This document shows, piece by piece, positions 39,690 through 51,704 of a DNA stretch of 64,000 nucleotides. The stretch is from Vitrella brassicaformis (Eukaryota > Sar > Vitrellaceae). The stretch is from NCBI GenBank assembly GCA_001179505.1, contig CDMY01000385.1, forward strand, positions 94,753 to 158,752, given 5' to 3'. A program made the position numbers and the translations under genes. Position 1 is the stretch's first letter, and every line of letters starts with the position of its first letter. The notes under the pieces were generated by a model. The model was not told the origin of the DNA. It saw only the letters and a list, made by a program, of their open reading frames with translations, and searched no databases.

Positions 39690-42600
39690 ATGTACGCGCC
39701 CGAGGAGTACGGGTCGTACCGCAAGGATGACCGGGGATGCACCGACCTGTGCGGCCTCATCATGTTCATCTTCGCCGCGCTCCTGCTGGCGGGTTTGGCG
39801 GTGACGGCATACTCGGAGGGCGAGGTGGCCCGCCTCTACAAGGGCATCAACTACAACGGCCGGCTCTGCGGGCTGGACCATCCCGTGGAGGCCAAGCCCT
39901 ACCTCTTCTGGCCCAAGTCGCCATCTAGCGGCGACATCGACCCATCCACACCCCTGTGTGTCAAGAAATGCCCCACCGAGGACGACGCAAACAAGGCCGT
40001 CACCGTCAACTACCCCGAGAGGACCACCGTATACAACAACAAGACCAAAACGGTACGCCACGCCTCTCAACAGGCAGGCCAGGCCATTCATGTGTTGTGT
40101 GGCCACCGTTGATTGATCTCCCCCTCTCTCTCTCCTTCCCTCTCTGTGTGGGCTGGGCTTGGCTTGTGTGTATCATATGTTACGTGTGTGATCTTGTTTG
40201 TCAGACGAGCACGACGCAGACGCTGCTGCCGACCCCGGTGTACGCGACCACTTTGGTGTTCCGTGCCTACTGCATGCCCGAGGACCCCGACCTGCGTGCA
40301 GCGGTGGAGCCGCAGTTCGCCACACACTTCCACCAGTTCCAGGCGGCCGTCGGCGGCATCGCCAGCTCATGGCCACTCATCCTGTCGGCCCTGCTGGCGG
40401 CGGCTCTGCTGTCGTTCGGATGGGGTCAGCTGATGCGTCTGGTGCCCAAGCCGATGATGTGGGGGTCAGTGGGGCTGGTGGCCGCGCTGCTTTTGGTCAT
40501 CGGGGGGGCGCTGCTGTATGTGGGCTTCACGGGCGACGCCATCACCGAGTATATGGGGAATATCAGTGGGGACAACCAAGTCTGGGCGATCGTGGTGAGC
40601 ACTCTGGCACGAACAGCACCTGGGCCATGGGGTGGCACATCCCCCTCTCTCTCTCTCTCTCTGTTTGTGTGTGTTCTCTTGGTCAGATTGGTGCGGTGCT
40701 TCTGCTGATCGCCGTCCTGTTCATCATCGTGATTGTGTTCGCGCAGCAGACGATGAACGTGGCCGTGGCGGTCATCGACGCCGCCGCAGACTGCGTCATG
40801 GACATCCCCATGATGGTCCTGGGACCGCTCATCACCTCAGCAGGTCGCACACACAGACACACAGACAGACAGACAGACACACAGACAGACAGACAGCCAC
40901 ATACACGTGGACGAATCGTGTTGTGTTTGTTGTGTTTGGTGTGTGTGTGTGTGTGTGTTGCAGCGATGGTGGGCTGGGCGGTGCTGTGGATGGTGACCTT
41001 CCTCTACATTGTTAGCTCGGGAGAAGTCTACGGCAAAAAGGTCAGTCACAACAAATCCACCACCAACGAACAAACGAGCGAATATCAGTCGTGCGGCATC
41101 GCATCGCACATCAGAGCCCTCTCGCCCTCTGTGTGTGGTGTGGTGTGGTGTGGTTGGTCAGATGGCGTTGGGTATGCAGGAGAATGGGGGCGCGGAGGTG
41201 GAGGGCCTTCACAGGGAGATACACTGGGACAGCAGAATGATCCTATTCGCCATGTGTGTAATCCAATCAATCGCAACACCACCACCGCCACACGCCACGC
41301 CCCCATCCCTCTCTCCCTTTCCCTTCTATCGGTGTCCTTGCGGTTCACTCGTTTGTTCAGCCTATGGACGTTTGCCCTGTTCTGGGTCTTCGAGATGCTC
41401 GTGTCCTACACACAATTCGCCATCTCTTACGCCAGTCAGTCAACACACCCACACACACACATACGCGCACACGCACACGCACACAGACACACACACCCTG
41501 GGTGCACCTGTACGACGCCTCCCTCCCTCCCTCCCTCCCTGCCTCCCTGCCTGCCTGCCTGTGCTACTTACTGTTGGTTCTGTCTGCAGCTGTGGTGTGG
41601 TACTACACCGAGCCGAATCACGTGACCGAGGAGCGAGACCCCGAGGGCTGGCCGCCCCTGGACGGTTTGAAGAACGGCATCGTGTACCATCTGGGGTCCA
41701 TCGCCCTCGGGGCCCTCCTGGTCGGACTCACGCGACCCGTCCGCATACTCTTCTCGTGGGCCAGCCAGAAACCACACCAGGGCAACCGAGTACAGACACA
41801 ACTCTACAGAAGCTTCGGTAGGTAATGGGCCAGTGGCTGAGTGAGTGAGTGGGGGCTGTGTGGGGCGGGGGCGGGGGGAGGGAGGGAGAGTGATGGTGGG
41901 GTGTGTGTGTGTGCAGGTCAGTGTGTGGAGTGTTACCAGGCCAACATAGAGTGTCTGAGTTCTAACGCCTATATCGAGTTGGCCGTCTCGGGCTCTCACA
42001 ACTTCATCACTGCCGCCAGAATCGCACTCAAGTCAGTCAGACACACACACACACACACATACACACACACGGACTGCTATCTATCTATCTGTGTGTGTGT
42101 GTGTGCGTGTGTGTTTCCAGCAAGGTGCTGACCTGCCAGACCAACATAGTCTTCCTCTACGGGGTGAGCGGACCGCACTGACTGACACTCACACACGTGT
42201 GTCGTGTTGTGTTGTGTGGTGTGGTGTGTTCCTACTGGATGGCCCACGGCAGATATCGACATTCATTTCCTACGTCGGTGCGGCGGCGGTGTCGCTGCTC
42301 GTCACCTACGTCTGCTGGGAGGTGGGTGGGGGCCTGGGGGCGGGCGGCGGTGACGTCACTGCACGCCCTTATTTGCATACACGTGTGTGTGTGTGTGTCA
42401 GGTCATGACGCGGGCGAATGTGTTCACCAGTCCCGACTCGGCCTACTGGGTGGAGTCCCCCGTCTTCCTCACAGTGGTGGGTGGGGGGTGGGGGGGTGAG
42501 CTGCTGCCCACTGCACTGAGACACACACGGACGCACACACACACTCACTCACTCACACAGACAGACACAGCTCCGGTGCGTGAGTGTATTGTCCTGTCTG

Positions 42601-43083
42601 TCTTTGTGTGGTCGGCCTGAATGAATGGCAATGGCTGTGTTGTGTGCAGTTGATATTCATTATCTCCCTCTTCGGGTCGTCCGTATACATGCAGGTCTTC
42701 GACCAGGTCACACCCACCCACACACACACACCCGTCGCCCACCTATAGATATGTACCCGCTGTCCTGTCTTGTCCTGTCATCTGATCTGTTTGTTGGTCC
42801 CTCACTCAGGTGGCTGACACCATCCTCTACTCGTACCTTTGCGAGGCGGAACAACAGGCATTCGGAAGTGAGTGCGCAAAACACCACACACACACACACA
42901 CACACAGAGGGAGACCAACACGCACACACTCTTTCTCTCTCTGTGTGTGACTGTGATGCAGTCAAGGATTACAACCCCGACAACAAGCGCTACGCGCCGC
43001 CCGCCCTGAAGGAGCTCCTCAAGTTCGGCCCACACTCATACGGCGAGAGGGCCGCGCTGGCACAGCAGCAGGAGTACATCTGA
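39690..43083 (+). CDS. SLC44 / choline transporter-like membrane protein
   Basis: Polytopic plasma-membrane or organelle transporter of the CTL/SLC44 family; members move choline or ethanolamine. Fourteen exons (39690-40052, 40205-40594, 40687-40843, 40964-41040, 41162-41253, 41361-41434, 41590-41817, 41917-42031, 42121-42163, 42253-42321, 42402-42476, 42650-42706, 42810-42867, 42962-43083) give 639 residues, a usual length. Family marks: N-terminal DDRGCTDLCGLIMFIF before helix 1; a long Cys-containing loop with CVKKCP and an N-glycosylation sequon (NNKTKT); a central cluster of helices; GIVYHLGSIALGALLVG followed by TRPVRILF; then CVECYQANIECLSSNAYIEL and GSHNFITAARIAL, matching the conserved YIEVAI...F...A block; C-terminal FLTV / LIFIISLFGSSVYMQVF helices. 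Substrate cannot be told from sequence. Several introns have CA-rich starts and TG-rich ends. Confidence 0.9.
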
Positions 43084-44644
43084 TCCCACCGACGGGACGG
43101 AGGGACTGACTGACGGACGGTTGAGAATAGATACCTAGCGCCGACTCCTCCCTTGAGATTATCGAATCGATGAGTAGCCAGCCAGGCAGCCCACGCCGCT
43201 CTCCCTCTCTCTATCTCTCTCTGCAGCTGAGCTCAGCTGGTGTGTACAGGTCAGGTCACCCACCCCACTCTGCTTGCGTTGCGTTTCGTCACCTCATTTC
43301 TCTTGCCTCCTTCGACTCGACCAGCATGCCATGCCATGGTTGGCTTGGCATGGCATGCGATGCGTACCGTCTTCATCTCTCCATCTGTGTGTGTATGTGT
43401 GTTGCTTTGCGTGGTGTGTATAGTCATTCCTTCCTTCCTTGTGGGGTGGGTGCGTGGCGTGGCGTGGCGTGGCGTGGATCTGTCTGTCTGCGGACACGCA
43501 GCACGTAGACCACCCTTTTAAGTATATAAGTGCCCTTGGCCTGGGGCGTCCACTCGCCCAATCGACGGACGGGGGTCGGGTGGGGGGGTGGGGGGCTGAC
43601 TGACTAGCAACCCTCATCCATCCCCCCTTTCCGCAGGCAGGCAGCCTTTGGCTGGCTGGCTTTTGCCCGTCCGTCCGTCCGTCGTCGCTGTGTAGACAAA
43701 CATAACCTGCGTCCGATACGATACATACTGCCTGCCTAGCTGTGAATACTCCTCACTCCCTCACCTCACCTCCCCTCACCTGTCTCTCTCTGCCTGTGCA
43801 AGCTATGCTGGATGATGAGTAGTGCCTAGACGTGCGGGGTTGCCTCGCCTCGCCTCGCCTCATGAATCGATTCGTGGTTATGTTTCTGACTTGCGTGTCG
43901 CGTCGCGTGTCGTTTCCTGCGCGTGTGCGTGTCGTGTCTGCATGTGCTGTGCGTGGGGTGGGGTGGGCGTGGGTTCCTGCGTGTGCGGTTGGTGTTTTGT
44001 GGGGACGGACGTGACACATGATTGTGTGAGTGAGTGACCATGCCGCTGGGCTCCGCTACAATGAATGCAATGCGCCTTCCTTCCTTCCAATCAGGCCAGG
44101 CCAGCCAGGCCTTCCGACCCTCAGCCAGCCACCCATAAATACACACACATTCAGCCACAATTGAGGTCATACACACAAGACACGTACCTGTCAGCCAGTC
44201 AGGTCAGCCACGCACACAGCAAAAACGTCAGTCACATGACATGACGCCCCACCCTCCCGCCCGCCCGCCCACTGGCTCACCGGCCTGGCCTCTACACCAC
44301 ACCACACCACACTCAGCTCACATCACACTGCTCCTTCCTTCACTGTCATCTTTCTACGTGTCTTGCTCAGCGCTCCAATATCGACAATAAACAGCATGAG
44401 CGGCTCCAGCTACGGCTGCCCGCACACGGCAGGCTGAATGTTCCCTGTTTTCGGCTCAGGCAGGCAGGCAGGCAGGTGGGCAGGTGGGCAGCAGAGAGGG
44501 AAGAGAGGGGTCAACAGCCAGCCAGGCAGGCAGGTCAGGTCAGGTACATCGTTGATTGATTGACACAGGGGGCGGGGATGGGGAGCGGAGTCAGTCAGTC
44601 AGTTGAGTCAAAAGGAAGCAACATGCGGCGTATCCATAGTGTCT
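43084..44644. repeat. Convergent spacer between SLC44 and ubiquitin-like genes
   Basis: No gene supported. From 43084 to about 44035 the plus strand is GT/T-rich (GTGGC repeat about 43453-43475, GTCTGTCTG, GTCC repeat about 43670-43683, GTGGGG run). From about 44090 to 44640 it is CA-rich (CCAGG, CACACA, GTCAGCCAGTCAGG, CAGG repeats about 44460-44540). The switch falls at about 44040. Confidence 0.6.
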
Positions 44645-45030
44645 TCACATGGCGCCGCCGCGGAGCTGCAGCACCATGTGGATCGTGTTGCCAGCTGCAC
44701 ACACCTCACACACACACACACACGCACACCGTCACACACACACATGGCTGCATGTCTGCTGGCGCCTTACGTTTGACGCCATAGTCCGACAGCTTCAGCT
44801 CGTCAGAACTGCATATACATACACACACAGGCAGGCAGGCAGGCGGTGTGTGTGAGCCAATCAATCACTCGGCCTACATACAGTTGTTTGCCTCCGAAGA
44901 TGAGTCGGATCTGGTCAATCATGATGCCCTCCTTCTCCTGCAGCGCCTGCTTGACCTGCAGGATGGTGTTGTCGGGCTCAAAGTTGAAGTTCTGCTTCCG
45001 ACCCGTCAGAGTCTTGATCAAGATCTGCAT
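44645..45030 (-). CDS. Ubiquitin-like modifier (NEDD8/ubiquitin family)
   Basis: A 78-residue beta-grasp modifier that would be conjugated through its C-terminal Gly-Gly. Exons 45030-44882, 44808-44771 and 44694-44645. It starts MQILIKTLTGRKQNFNFEP, keeps KEGIMIDQIRLIFGGKQL around the Lys48 position and LSDYGV, and ends LQLRGG followed by Ala-Met, so maturation needs removal of two residues. At the position of ubiquitin Arg72 there is Gln; NEDD8 has Ala there, a residue that decides E1 choice, so this is probably not canonical ubiquitin. Lys48 is kept but the Lys63 position is not an obvious Lys. The gene is single-unit, not a polyubiquitin array, and is head-to-head with the next gene. An in-frame upstream extension exists but has no ATG that improves the match. 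Confidence 0.85.
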
Positions 45031-45322
45031 GGCTGGATGGTCGAGAAGGGATGAACCGACGAAGCGCCGGGCAGCGGTGAGGGCGAGCAGCGGCCGGTGC
45101 GATGAGGGACACACAGACAGATCAGCACGCCGCTGGGTGTGGTGTGGTGTGACAAACAGGACGATGGGAAAGCTGTGCAGTTCCTTCTAGATAGGACGGA
45201 CGAGTCAGCAACGCACACGGTTCCGCAAGACAAGACACTTTGCACTTTCCCCCCTTTTCCCTTCGGGAGCTAAGCACACACGTGAGGCGGAAGGAGGGCG
45301 AAAGGAGCCAAAGGCAGTTTTG
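45031..45322. promoter_or_regulatory. Divergent promoter, ubiquitin-like / large mitochondrial protein
   Basis: A 292-bp spacer between opposed start codons. A pyrimidine run (TTTCCCCCCTTTTCCCTT) sits at about 45246-45264, close to the plus-strand gene. No other element recognised. Confidence 0.4.
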
Positions 45323-48300
45323 ATGCAGCGACGGTTGATGCCTCTTGACGCATTCAGGCTGACATCTCGACGGCTTTCCGGATCTGCTGCCCCTGCCCTC
45401 GAGATCTCACCGCCTTCCGCCCATTGGATTCATGGCCCTGACGCGCTAGAGGTGGAGTCACCCCTACTGAACGAAGAGCTGCCGACCCGGAGCCCTCCGA
45501 AGCGACAAAAGCGGAGAGCATCCCGCCCTGCCGACGAGCTGACGCTGCTATATGAGACGGATGGACGAGGCGAGTGGACGTCCAGCCAGCCCAGCATCCT
45601 CAGAACGGCGCGGCAGCTGGCGGCATCACAGTTGCGCCAGACACCGTCGCAGAAGAACTCTCTGGCGTGGCAGCAGCTGACAGAGCATGCTCTCGCGCAG
45701 CTGCCATCCCTCTCATCGACCGAGATCGCCGTGCTGGTGCACCATTACGCGAGGGCTGGCCGACGCCACGATCGCCTGCTGTCACAAGTAGCTCTGCAGA
45801 TCCCACTGGAGGTCATCCACTGGCCTGCTGCCGACATCGTCATGCTGGTGGGCGCCCTGGCCAAACTGGAATTCGACGATGCGCCGCTCCTCTATCGCCT
45901 CAAGGAAGCGGCGAGAGTGCAGCTTGAGGGGCACTCGTACGGTGGGAACGCGTGTGCGGTGCTGGCGGGCGCGTTTGTGAGGCTGCGGTGGATGACAGTC
46001 GACATATGGACTCCCCTGCAGGCCGAGCTACAGGCCAATGCGGCTGAGATGAGTGCGCGGAGCCTGGCGACTGTCCTCACTGCGTGTGGCTATCTGCGGG
46101 AACGTGCCGCAGAGGGGAAGCGGCAGCATGGAGTAGAGGCCGACTCTGCCACTGCTGCCGCTGTCAGTCAAGAAGCCGTGTCACAGGCAGAGGACAGAGC
46201 GGCTGAGTTGTCCCCGTCTTTGGTGCAGACGCTGATAGTCTACCTGCACGAGCGCGTCAACGAGTACCCCAGCTCCCTTTTCCCCGCAGTGTGCAACGGC
46301 CTCGTCCGCCTCAGAGACGCATGGCGGTCCCAGACACACAGCCACAGCCAGCACCAGGAAAGTGCCCCCCCTCCCCGAGACCCCTTCACCGAGGACGACT
46401 ACCGGCTGCTGTGGGCGACACTGGCCGGCCGTCTGTCATCCCATGTGGACGGCTACAAGGCCGACAAGATCGCCCTCATTGCCAACGCCATGGCACGTGC
46501 GGGGCTCGACCCGCCGCCGGCGTCCTTCCAGCCTCTGGTCAAGGAGATCGCCTTGGCGCTGGTCAAGCAGGTCAAGACGCTCGGGCCCACCTACAATGTG
46601 CAGTCCTTCAGCCTCACCCTGCTGGCGATCGCCAGGCTGGGGCTGAGGGACATGCGGACCTATCGCTTCCTGGCTGCCTACAGCAGCGGGCTGCTGCTGA
46701 AACCAACACAGGGCAAGACAGACAAGGATAACAACACCGGCAAGGAGGTCAAGGGGGGGGAGGGGAAAGCAGTGGACCGGCGAGTGGTGGTGCTCGACAA
46801 CGATACTATCTGTGACACCAGCGGTGGTGGTGGTGGTAGTGGTGGTATTGTGGATGAGGCGGCCACTGATGTGCTGCAGCTGCACCAGCTGACCACGGCA
46901 TTCGCTCTTGTGTACCCGGCAGAAGATGAGGACGACTTCCTGACCTTTTTCTTCCGCGTCACTGACGTCCTCAACAAGCGGCTGGTCGCCGCAGCCAGGG
47001 CAGGGGTGCACGGCCATGTGTCGGTGGAGCTGCTATGTCACCTGCTGAAGAATCTGGGGGAGGTGCACAGCAGAACCGCCCATGGGGAGCTCATGAACCG
47101 CATCGAACACGTCTTTATGACGGTAGGTAGGTAGAAACACACACACGGTGGATCCACCGTGTACTCTCTGGATGGATGGATGGATGTGTGCTTGTCGGCT
47201 CGGCTCGACGCAGGCCGGGCGATACCTGAAGGATCGCGTCCATCACGGACACCTCCCAATGGCCGCACTCGTGACACACACACACACACACACACATCCG
47301 GGTGATCTGATCCAGACATCCATCGTGTGTGTGCTGTGCTGTCAGTCGTCGCTTCAGCTGGCGTGGGGCCGCGTGGGCATCCTGCACACAGACCTCATGG
47401 CAGAGACGTGGACAGAGGTGCAACAGAGGGCACACGAGATGAAAAGTAACCACCGCCAAGCGAGCAACCCCCCTCCCTCCCACCAAAGCAAGCATCCGCC
47501 AACCTTCTCTCTTGTCGCGTCAGGCAGCGACATCGTGGCCACGGTGTTGACGGCCGTCAGCCTCAAGGTCGGCAGCGCCCAGGACCCCATCACTGCTCTC
47601 ACTGACGACCCCTCACACCAGCACAGCGGCCCCATACAGACCAAGAAGCTCTCCCGCCTCCTCAGCACCGTCCACTTCGTGTGGTCGCGGATCGGCACAC
47701 ACATACGGGACACCTGTGCGGGTGAGCTCAAGGCCGGCGGCAATGCTGTGGACAGAGTGCGGCTGAGTGACGAGGAGGTGGTCCGCATCTTGACCAGCTA
47801 TGGGTCGTCGCTGCGCCTGCCGCCATCTGAGCTCGTCACCGTGGCCCTCATGCGGCTGAGGCGCAGGCACGAGATGGATCGCCACGCGAGAAGCGCGTGT
47901 TGGGCTTCCAGACACGAAGCGGCCCTCTCCCAGTTGTCGGCCGCCCCACACAGACTGACACCCGACAAGCCCCACACGGCCCCTCCATTATCTCTCAGAC
48001 GGCTGGCAGAGACGTGTTTGTACGCGTGCAGGATAGCACAGGTCATGTGCAAGCTCGACATGCACTGCAAGAGAGGGTGGCACGGCAGCATGCAAGAGAT
48101 CGGGGGCATATTCCGGGACAACCTTGTGTCGCTGACTGCGGGGCTGTCGTCGCGTGTGCCGTTGGGCGGGAGGGGGCAGGTGGGGGAGATGCTGCAGGGG
48201 GTGTCGGTGAGGATGGCCGAGGTGGCCATGCTCGGACACGACGGGCCCCTGCTCTCCTTTGTGCTCACCTGGTACGTCACACACAGTCTCAGAGAGGCGC

Positions 48301-49051
48301 AACACGCGACCGCCACACACGCCTCTCTGTCTTTGTCTCTGTGTGTGGCGTCACACAGGCATGCGCAGCAGCTCCGCCACTGGGCCCGCGCGGCGTCCGA
48401 CTCATGGTTCCTCACCGACGCCTTCGCCGATGACACCGACACCGCCCACACCCCCAAGTGGGCCAGGTCGCTCCCACCATACGTCATCCTCTCACCAACG
48501 GACCACCACAGGCTCATCAAGACAGCCACTGCCGCCGTCCTGGGGTGTGTCCACGGGGACGCCAATACGCTGGTGGGCAGTCTGTCTCTGCCGGCGGTGC
48601 AGGTGGTATACCAGGCTGTGAGCAGGGTGCTCAGGAGGGCCGCCGGGAGACAGCCGAGGGAGGGGGAGGGGGATTCTGACAGTGACGAAGGGACTGCTGG
48701 TAGTGGTGGTGGTGTAGATAGGGACCATGATGCCAGGCTGCAGTCGACGGCATTCCATGCAGAAGTGCTCAAGACTTTGCAGGTAGGTAGGTGATGTGTG
48801 TGATGCCGACAACAGACAGGACAGACCCCGGCCCAGAGAGACGGTAGGTATTGTGCGCGCGTGTGTGTCTGTGTGTGTGTGTGGGTGGGTGGGTGGGTGT
48901 TCAGGCTGTTGGTTCGTCAGGTGGTGGAAGGGGAAGAGGCGTGTTGGCTCGTGTGGAGACGGAGGTGCCGGTGGGATGCTTCTTTGTCGACCTGATGATA
49001 GATAGCTCCACACACCCAAGGTGCGGACGGACTGAACGACTGACTGACTGA
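45323..49051 (+). CDS. Large helical-repeat protein, probable mitochondrial, FASTK/RAP-like
   Basis: Exons 45323-47122, 47214-47270, 47346-47445, 47524-48271, 48359-48782, 48905-49051; 1,091 residues. The N-terminus (MQRRLMPLDAFRLTSRRLSG) is a good mitochondrial presequence. The body is made of Ala/Leu-rich helical segments with a repeated pattern (for example SSTEIAVLVHHYARAG, PAADIVMLVGALAKL, SARSLATVLTACGYL), as in FASTK-, OPR- or RAP-type RNA-binding proteins of organelles. The last exon has VPVGCFFVDLMI, resembling the start of a RAP domain, but it stops soon after, so the domain would be truncated or continue in an exon I did not find. Low-complexity Gly/Ser and acidic insertions occur near 46820 and 48665. 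Function is inference; the first five exons are well supported, the last less so. Confidence 0.65.
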
Positions 49052-49598
49052 CTGACGAGCAGTTGGTGAGTGAGTGATTCGATCATTCATGAATGAATGA
49101 GCCATATGCATGCAGGCAGCAAAAATGGGTCGGTCGGTCGGTGGATCGGTGAGACAGACAGACACACAGACAGACAGGCAGACCAGCAGATGGATAGATA
49201 GATAGGACAAAGTAAGTGGAATGCATGACATGGAAGTCATCCTGACGTCCTCACTCACTTTCTCACTCACTCACTTGACGCAAAGCGACTGACTCATCTC
49301 ATCAACCCATGCGGCCAGCGATAGAAAGACACACACACACACACACGCATAGCATAGATACCGACAGACACACAGACACACAGTAGCAAAATTGTTTCAT
49401 CACAATGATCACATCTCACACAATCATTCCATTCAAGCAATCTTTATGTATGTCATCCAGGAGAGGCAGCCGTTGGAAAAGCCTTCCCGCACTGCATCAC
49501 AATGACGGGAAGCGGACCCTCCCTGCCTGTCTGCCTGTCTGCACGGCTGGCACACCACACCACACCCTCCCCCCCATCCCTCCCTCCCTCTGCCTCTC
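49052..49598. repeat. Convergent spacer before cytochrome b5
   Basis: No gene seen. GACT and GGTC runs (49036-49150), then CAGA/CACA-rich DNA (49150-49390, including a CA run at about 49330-49346), then pyrimidine-rich DNA up to the cytochrome b5 stop codon. Confidence 0.55.
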
Positions 49599-50242
49599 TC
49601 ATGTGGTGGACTGCCTGGCGATTATGAAATAGGTGAGGATGGCAATGATGGCCACCAGAATCAGCGGGATGATCCCACTCATCCCGCCACCGCCGGACGA
49701 GGCAGCCTGCACACGCGACAAATGGGATGCAACACACAAGTGAGTGCCGTCTGTGTGCCTGACGTACACACGGCTTTCTTTCTGTCTGACCTTCTTGGCC
49801 TTCTCGTCCTTCGGCACCACACAGCCGGTTGCAGTCTCCTCGTGCCCCTCGAGGACGCCGATCTCGTAGGGGACGGCCTGGTGCCTGGCGCTATCGCTGT
49901 GACCGATCTCCTCAAACTCCTCGCTTGTGTCCTGACCTGCACACACACACAGAGAGAGGGTGGAGTGTCTGTCTGTCTGTGTGTCCGGTGGGAGGGTTGA
50001 TTTGTTGGGCTGGCTGCCTGGCTACCGGCGATGTTTGTGATGACTTCAGGTCCGCCCGGGTGGTCCGGGAGGAACTTAGTGATGTCGTAGACCTTGCCGT
50101 GAACAGCTATCCAGCAGTCGTCCTCGGTGTTGTGCTTGGCCATCTCCTCCTTGCTGATCACGCGCTGCTTGGCTGCTGGTGGGGCAGCCGCACCGCCTTC
50201 CTGCTGCTGCTGCTGCTGCTGCTGTGCGTCCGTCTCGCCCAT
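49599..50242 (-). CDS. Cytochrome b5, tail-anchored
   Basis: Haem protein that passes electrons to desaturases and other oxygenases on the ER (or outer mitochondrial) membrane. Exons 50242-50026, 49936-49791 and 49706-49599; 156 residues. After MGETDA comes a run of eight Gln from a CAG repeat, then an Ala/Pro linker and the haem domain: ISKEEMAKHNTEDDCWIAVH, GKVYDITKFLPDHPGGPEVI (first haem His in HPGG), and EEIGHSDSARHQ with the second haem His. A charged linker follows, then a Gly-rich turn and one hydrophobic helix (GIIPLILVAIIAILTYFII) close to the C-terminus, the normal anchor. The poly-Gln is unusual for the family and sits outside the haem fold. Head-to-head with calcineurin B. Confidence 0.93.
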
Positions 50243-50600
50243 CTTGCCGCTCTGCTCCTCTCCTGCACTGGAAAGAACCAACAGCCGCCAAAGTCAACAG
50301 ATCTGCGCTTGGGTGGGTGAGGACTGCCCGTTGACTCGCGGAGAGGGCGAAAGACGAGCAGAGAGAGGCGGCCGGTGAAGAAGTTGCGATCCAGGTCAAG
50401 CTCGCATAAGCAGCAGGAGCCTTCCTTTCCCCTTTTGAACTTTGCGTGACGTGAGGAGCGTCGAGAGGCAGGTTGACGCCTTTCGGGTCGATTCCAAAGG
50501 CCAGGGGGAAGCGAAGGCTGCAGGGCAGTGACAGAGGGAGAGCGTGTGAGGAGACTGGCCCGCAGAAGAGGTCTTTGCTCGCCGGCACAGAGCTTGTGTG
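50243..50600. promoter_or_regulatory. Divergent promoter, cytochrome b5 / calcineurin B
   Basis: A 358-bp spacer between opposed start codons. It includes a CRE-like TGACGTGA at about 50445-50452. The cytochrome b5 frame is open upstream to about 50281 but has no ATG there. Confidence 0.4.
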
Positions 50601-51704
50601 ATGGGGTGAGTCTGCCACACGACACTTGAGGAAGGGAATGGGGAAATGGCTTGCTGAAGCCTGCCTGCCTGACATGAATCAATTGCCCGCTTCTCTATCT
50701 ATCTCTGTGTGGTGGTGGATGGGATCGATGAGTGCAGGAATCAGGCGTCGGGTCTGAGTCCGTCTGAGCAGCGTGAGTTGGTCAAGGCGGCCAACTTCAC
50801 AGAGAGGGACATCAAGCGGTTCTACAAGAGGTTCAGGGCGCTAGACACCAACCAGAATGGGGAGCTCGACCCACACGAGCTGTTTGACGTGCCTGAAGTC
50901 GCCGAGGTCTGTGGGTGATGTGCACACGCAGACAGACAGCAGGAGAGGAGAGAAGGCTGGCTGGCTGGCTGGCTGACGAGTGATGGATGGATGGCCCTGA
51001 TTGATTCCCCTTCCCCTTGCTGCCTTTGTCTGTCAGAATCCGCTGGTCAAGAGGGTGATATCCATCTTTGACACGGACTCTGACGGCAAGGTGTCGTTTG
51101 TCGAGTTCCTCGTGGGCCTCGGTACGTACGCCACCCACAGCCATCCATCCATCTATCTATCTGTTGGCTTATCTTATGTATGTGGATTGGATGGCTGGGG
51201 CTGGATGGGTGTCGGTGTGGTGTATCTGTCTGTCTGTGTGTATCAGCCAAGTTGACTGCCGGGACGGACGAGAGTGAGAAGATCAAGTTTGCGTTTGAGG
51301 TGTACGACATCAACAAGGACGGCTACATCAGCAACGGGGAGCTCTTCCAGGTCATGAAGATGATGGTCGGCAACAACCTCACCGACCAACAGGTACCTAC
51401 CTACCTTGTCACGCACACACACATCGGCACACACAAATCGCATGGTCCGCAGCCGGCAATGGGTCTCTATCTGTCTGTTTGTCTGTCTGTCTGTCTGTAG
51501 CTTCAGCAGTTGGTTGACAGGACGATGCTGCAGGCCGACATCGACGGGGACGGGATGATATCATATGCTGAATTCAAAAAGGTCGGAAGGCACGCCTCCT
51601 TGCCTGCCTGTGTGTCTTGACGAGCGAGGATGTGCGGTGTGCGTGTGTGTGTGCAGATGGTGAGTCACATCGACTTTGGGGAGAAGTTCAGATTAGAAGT
51701 CTGA
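50601..51704 (+). CDS. Calcineurin subunit B (four EF-hands, N-myristoylated)
   Basis: Regulatory Ca2+-binding subunit of the phosphatase calcineurin. Exons 50601-50605, 50738-50906, 51037-51121, 51247-51392, 51501-51581, 51657-51704; 177 residues, close to the usual 170. The first coding exon is only five bases (ATGGG); spliced to the next it gives MGNQASGL, matching the family's myristoylation start MGNxxS, which is why I prefer it over the ATGs nearer exon 2. The four Ca2+ loops are [36 protein letters not shown] and [12 protein letters not shown], all with acidic position 1 and Glu at position 12. [14 protein letters not shown] and [16 protein letters not shown], which contact the catalytic subunit, are kept. 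The end is FGEKFRLEV. Confidence 0.95.
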
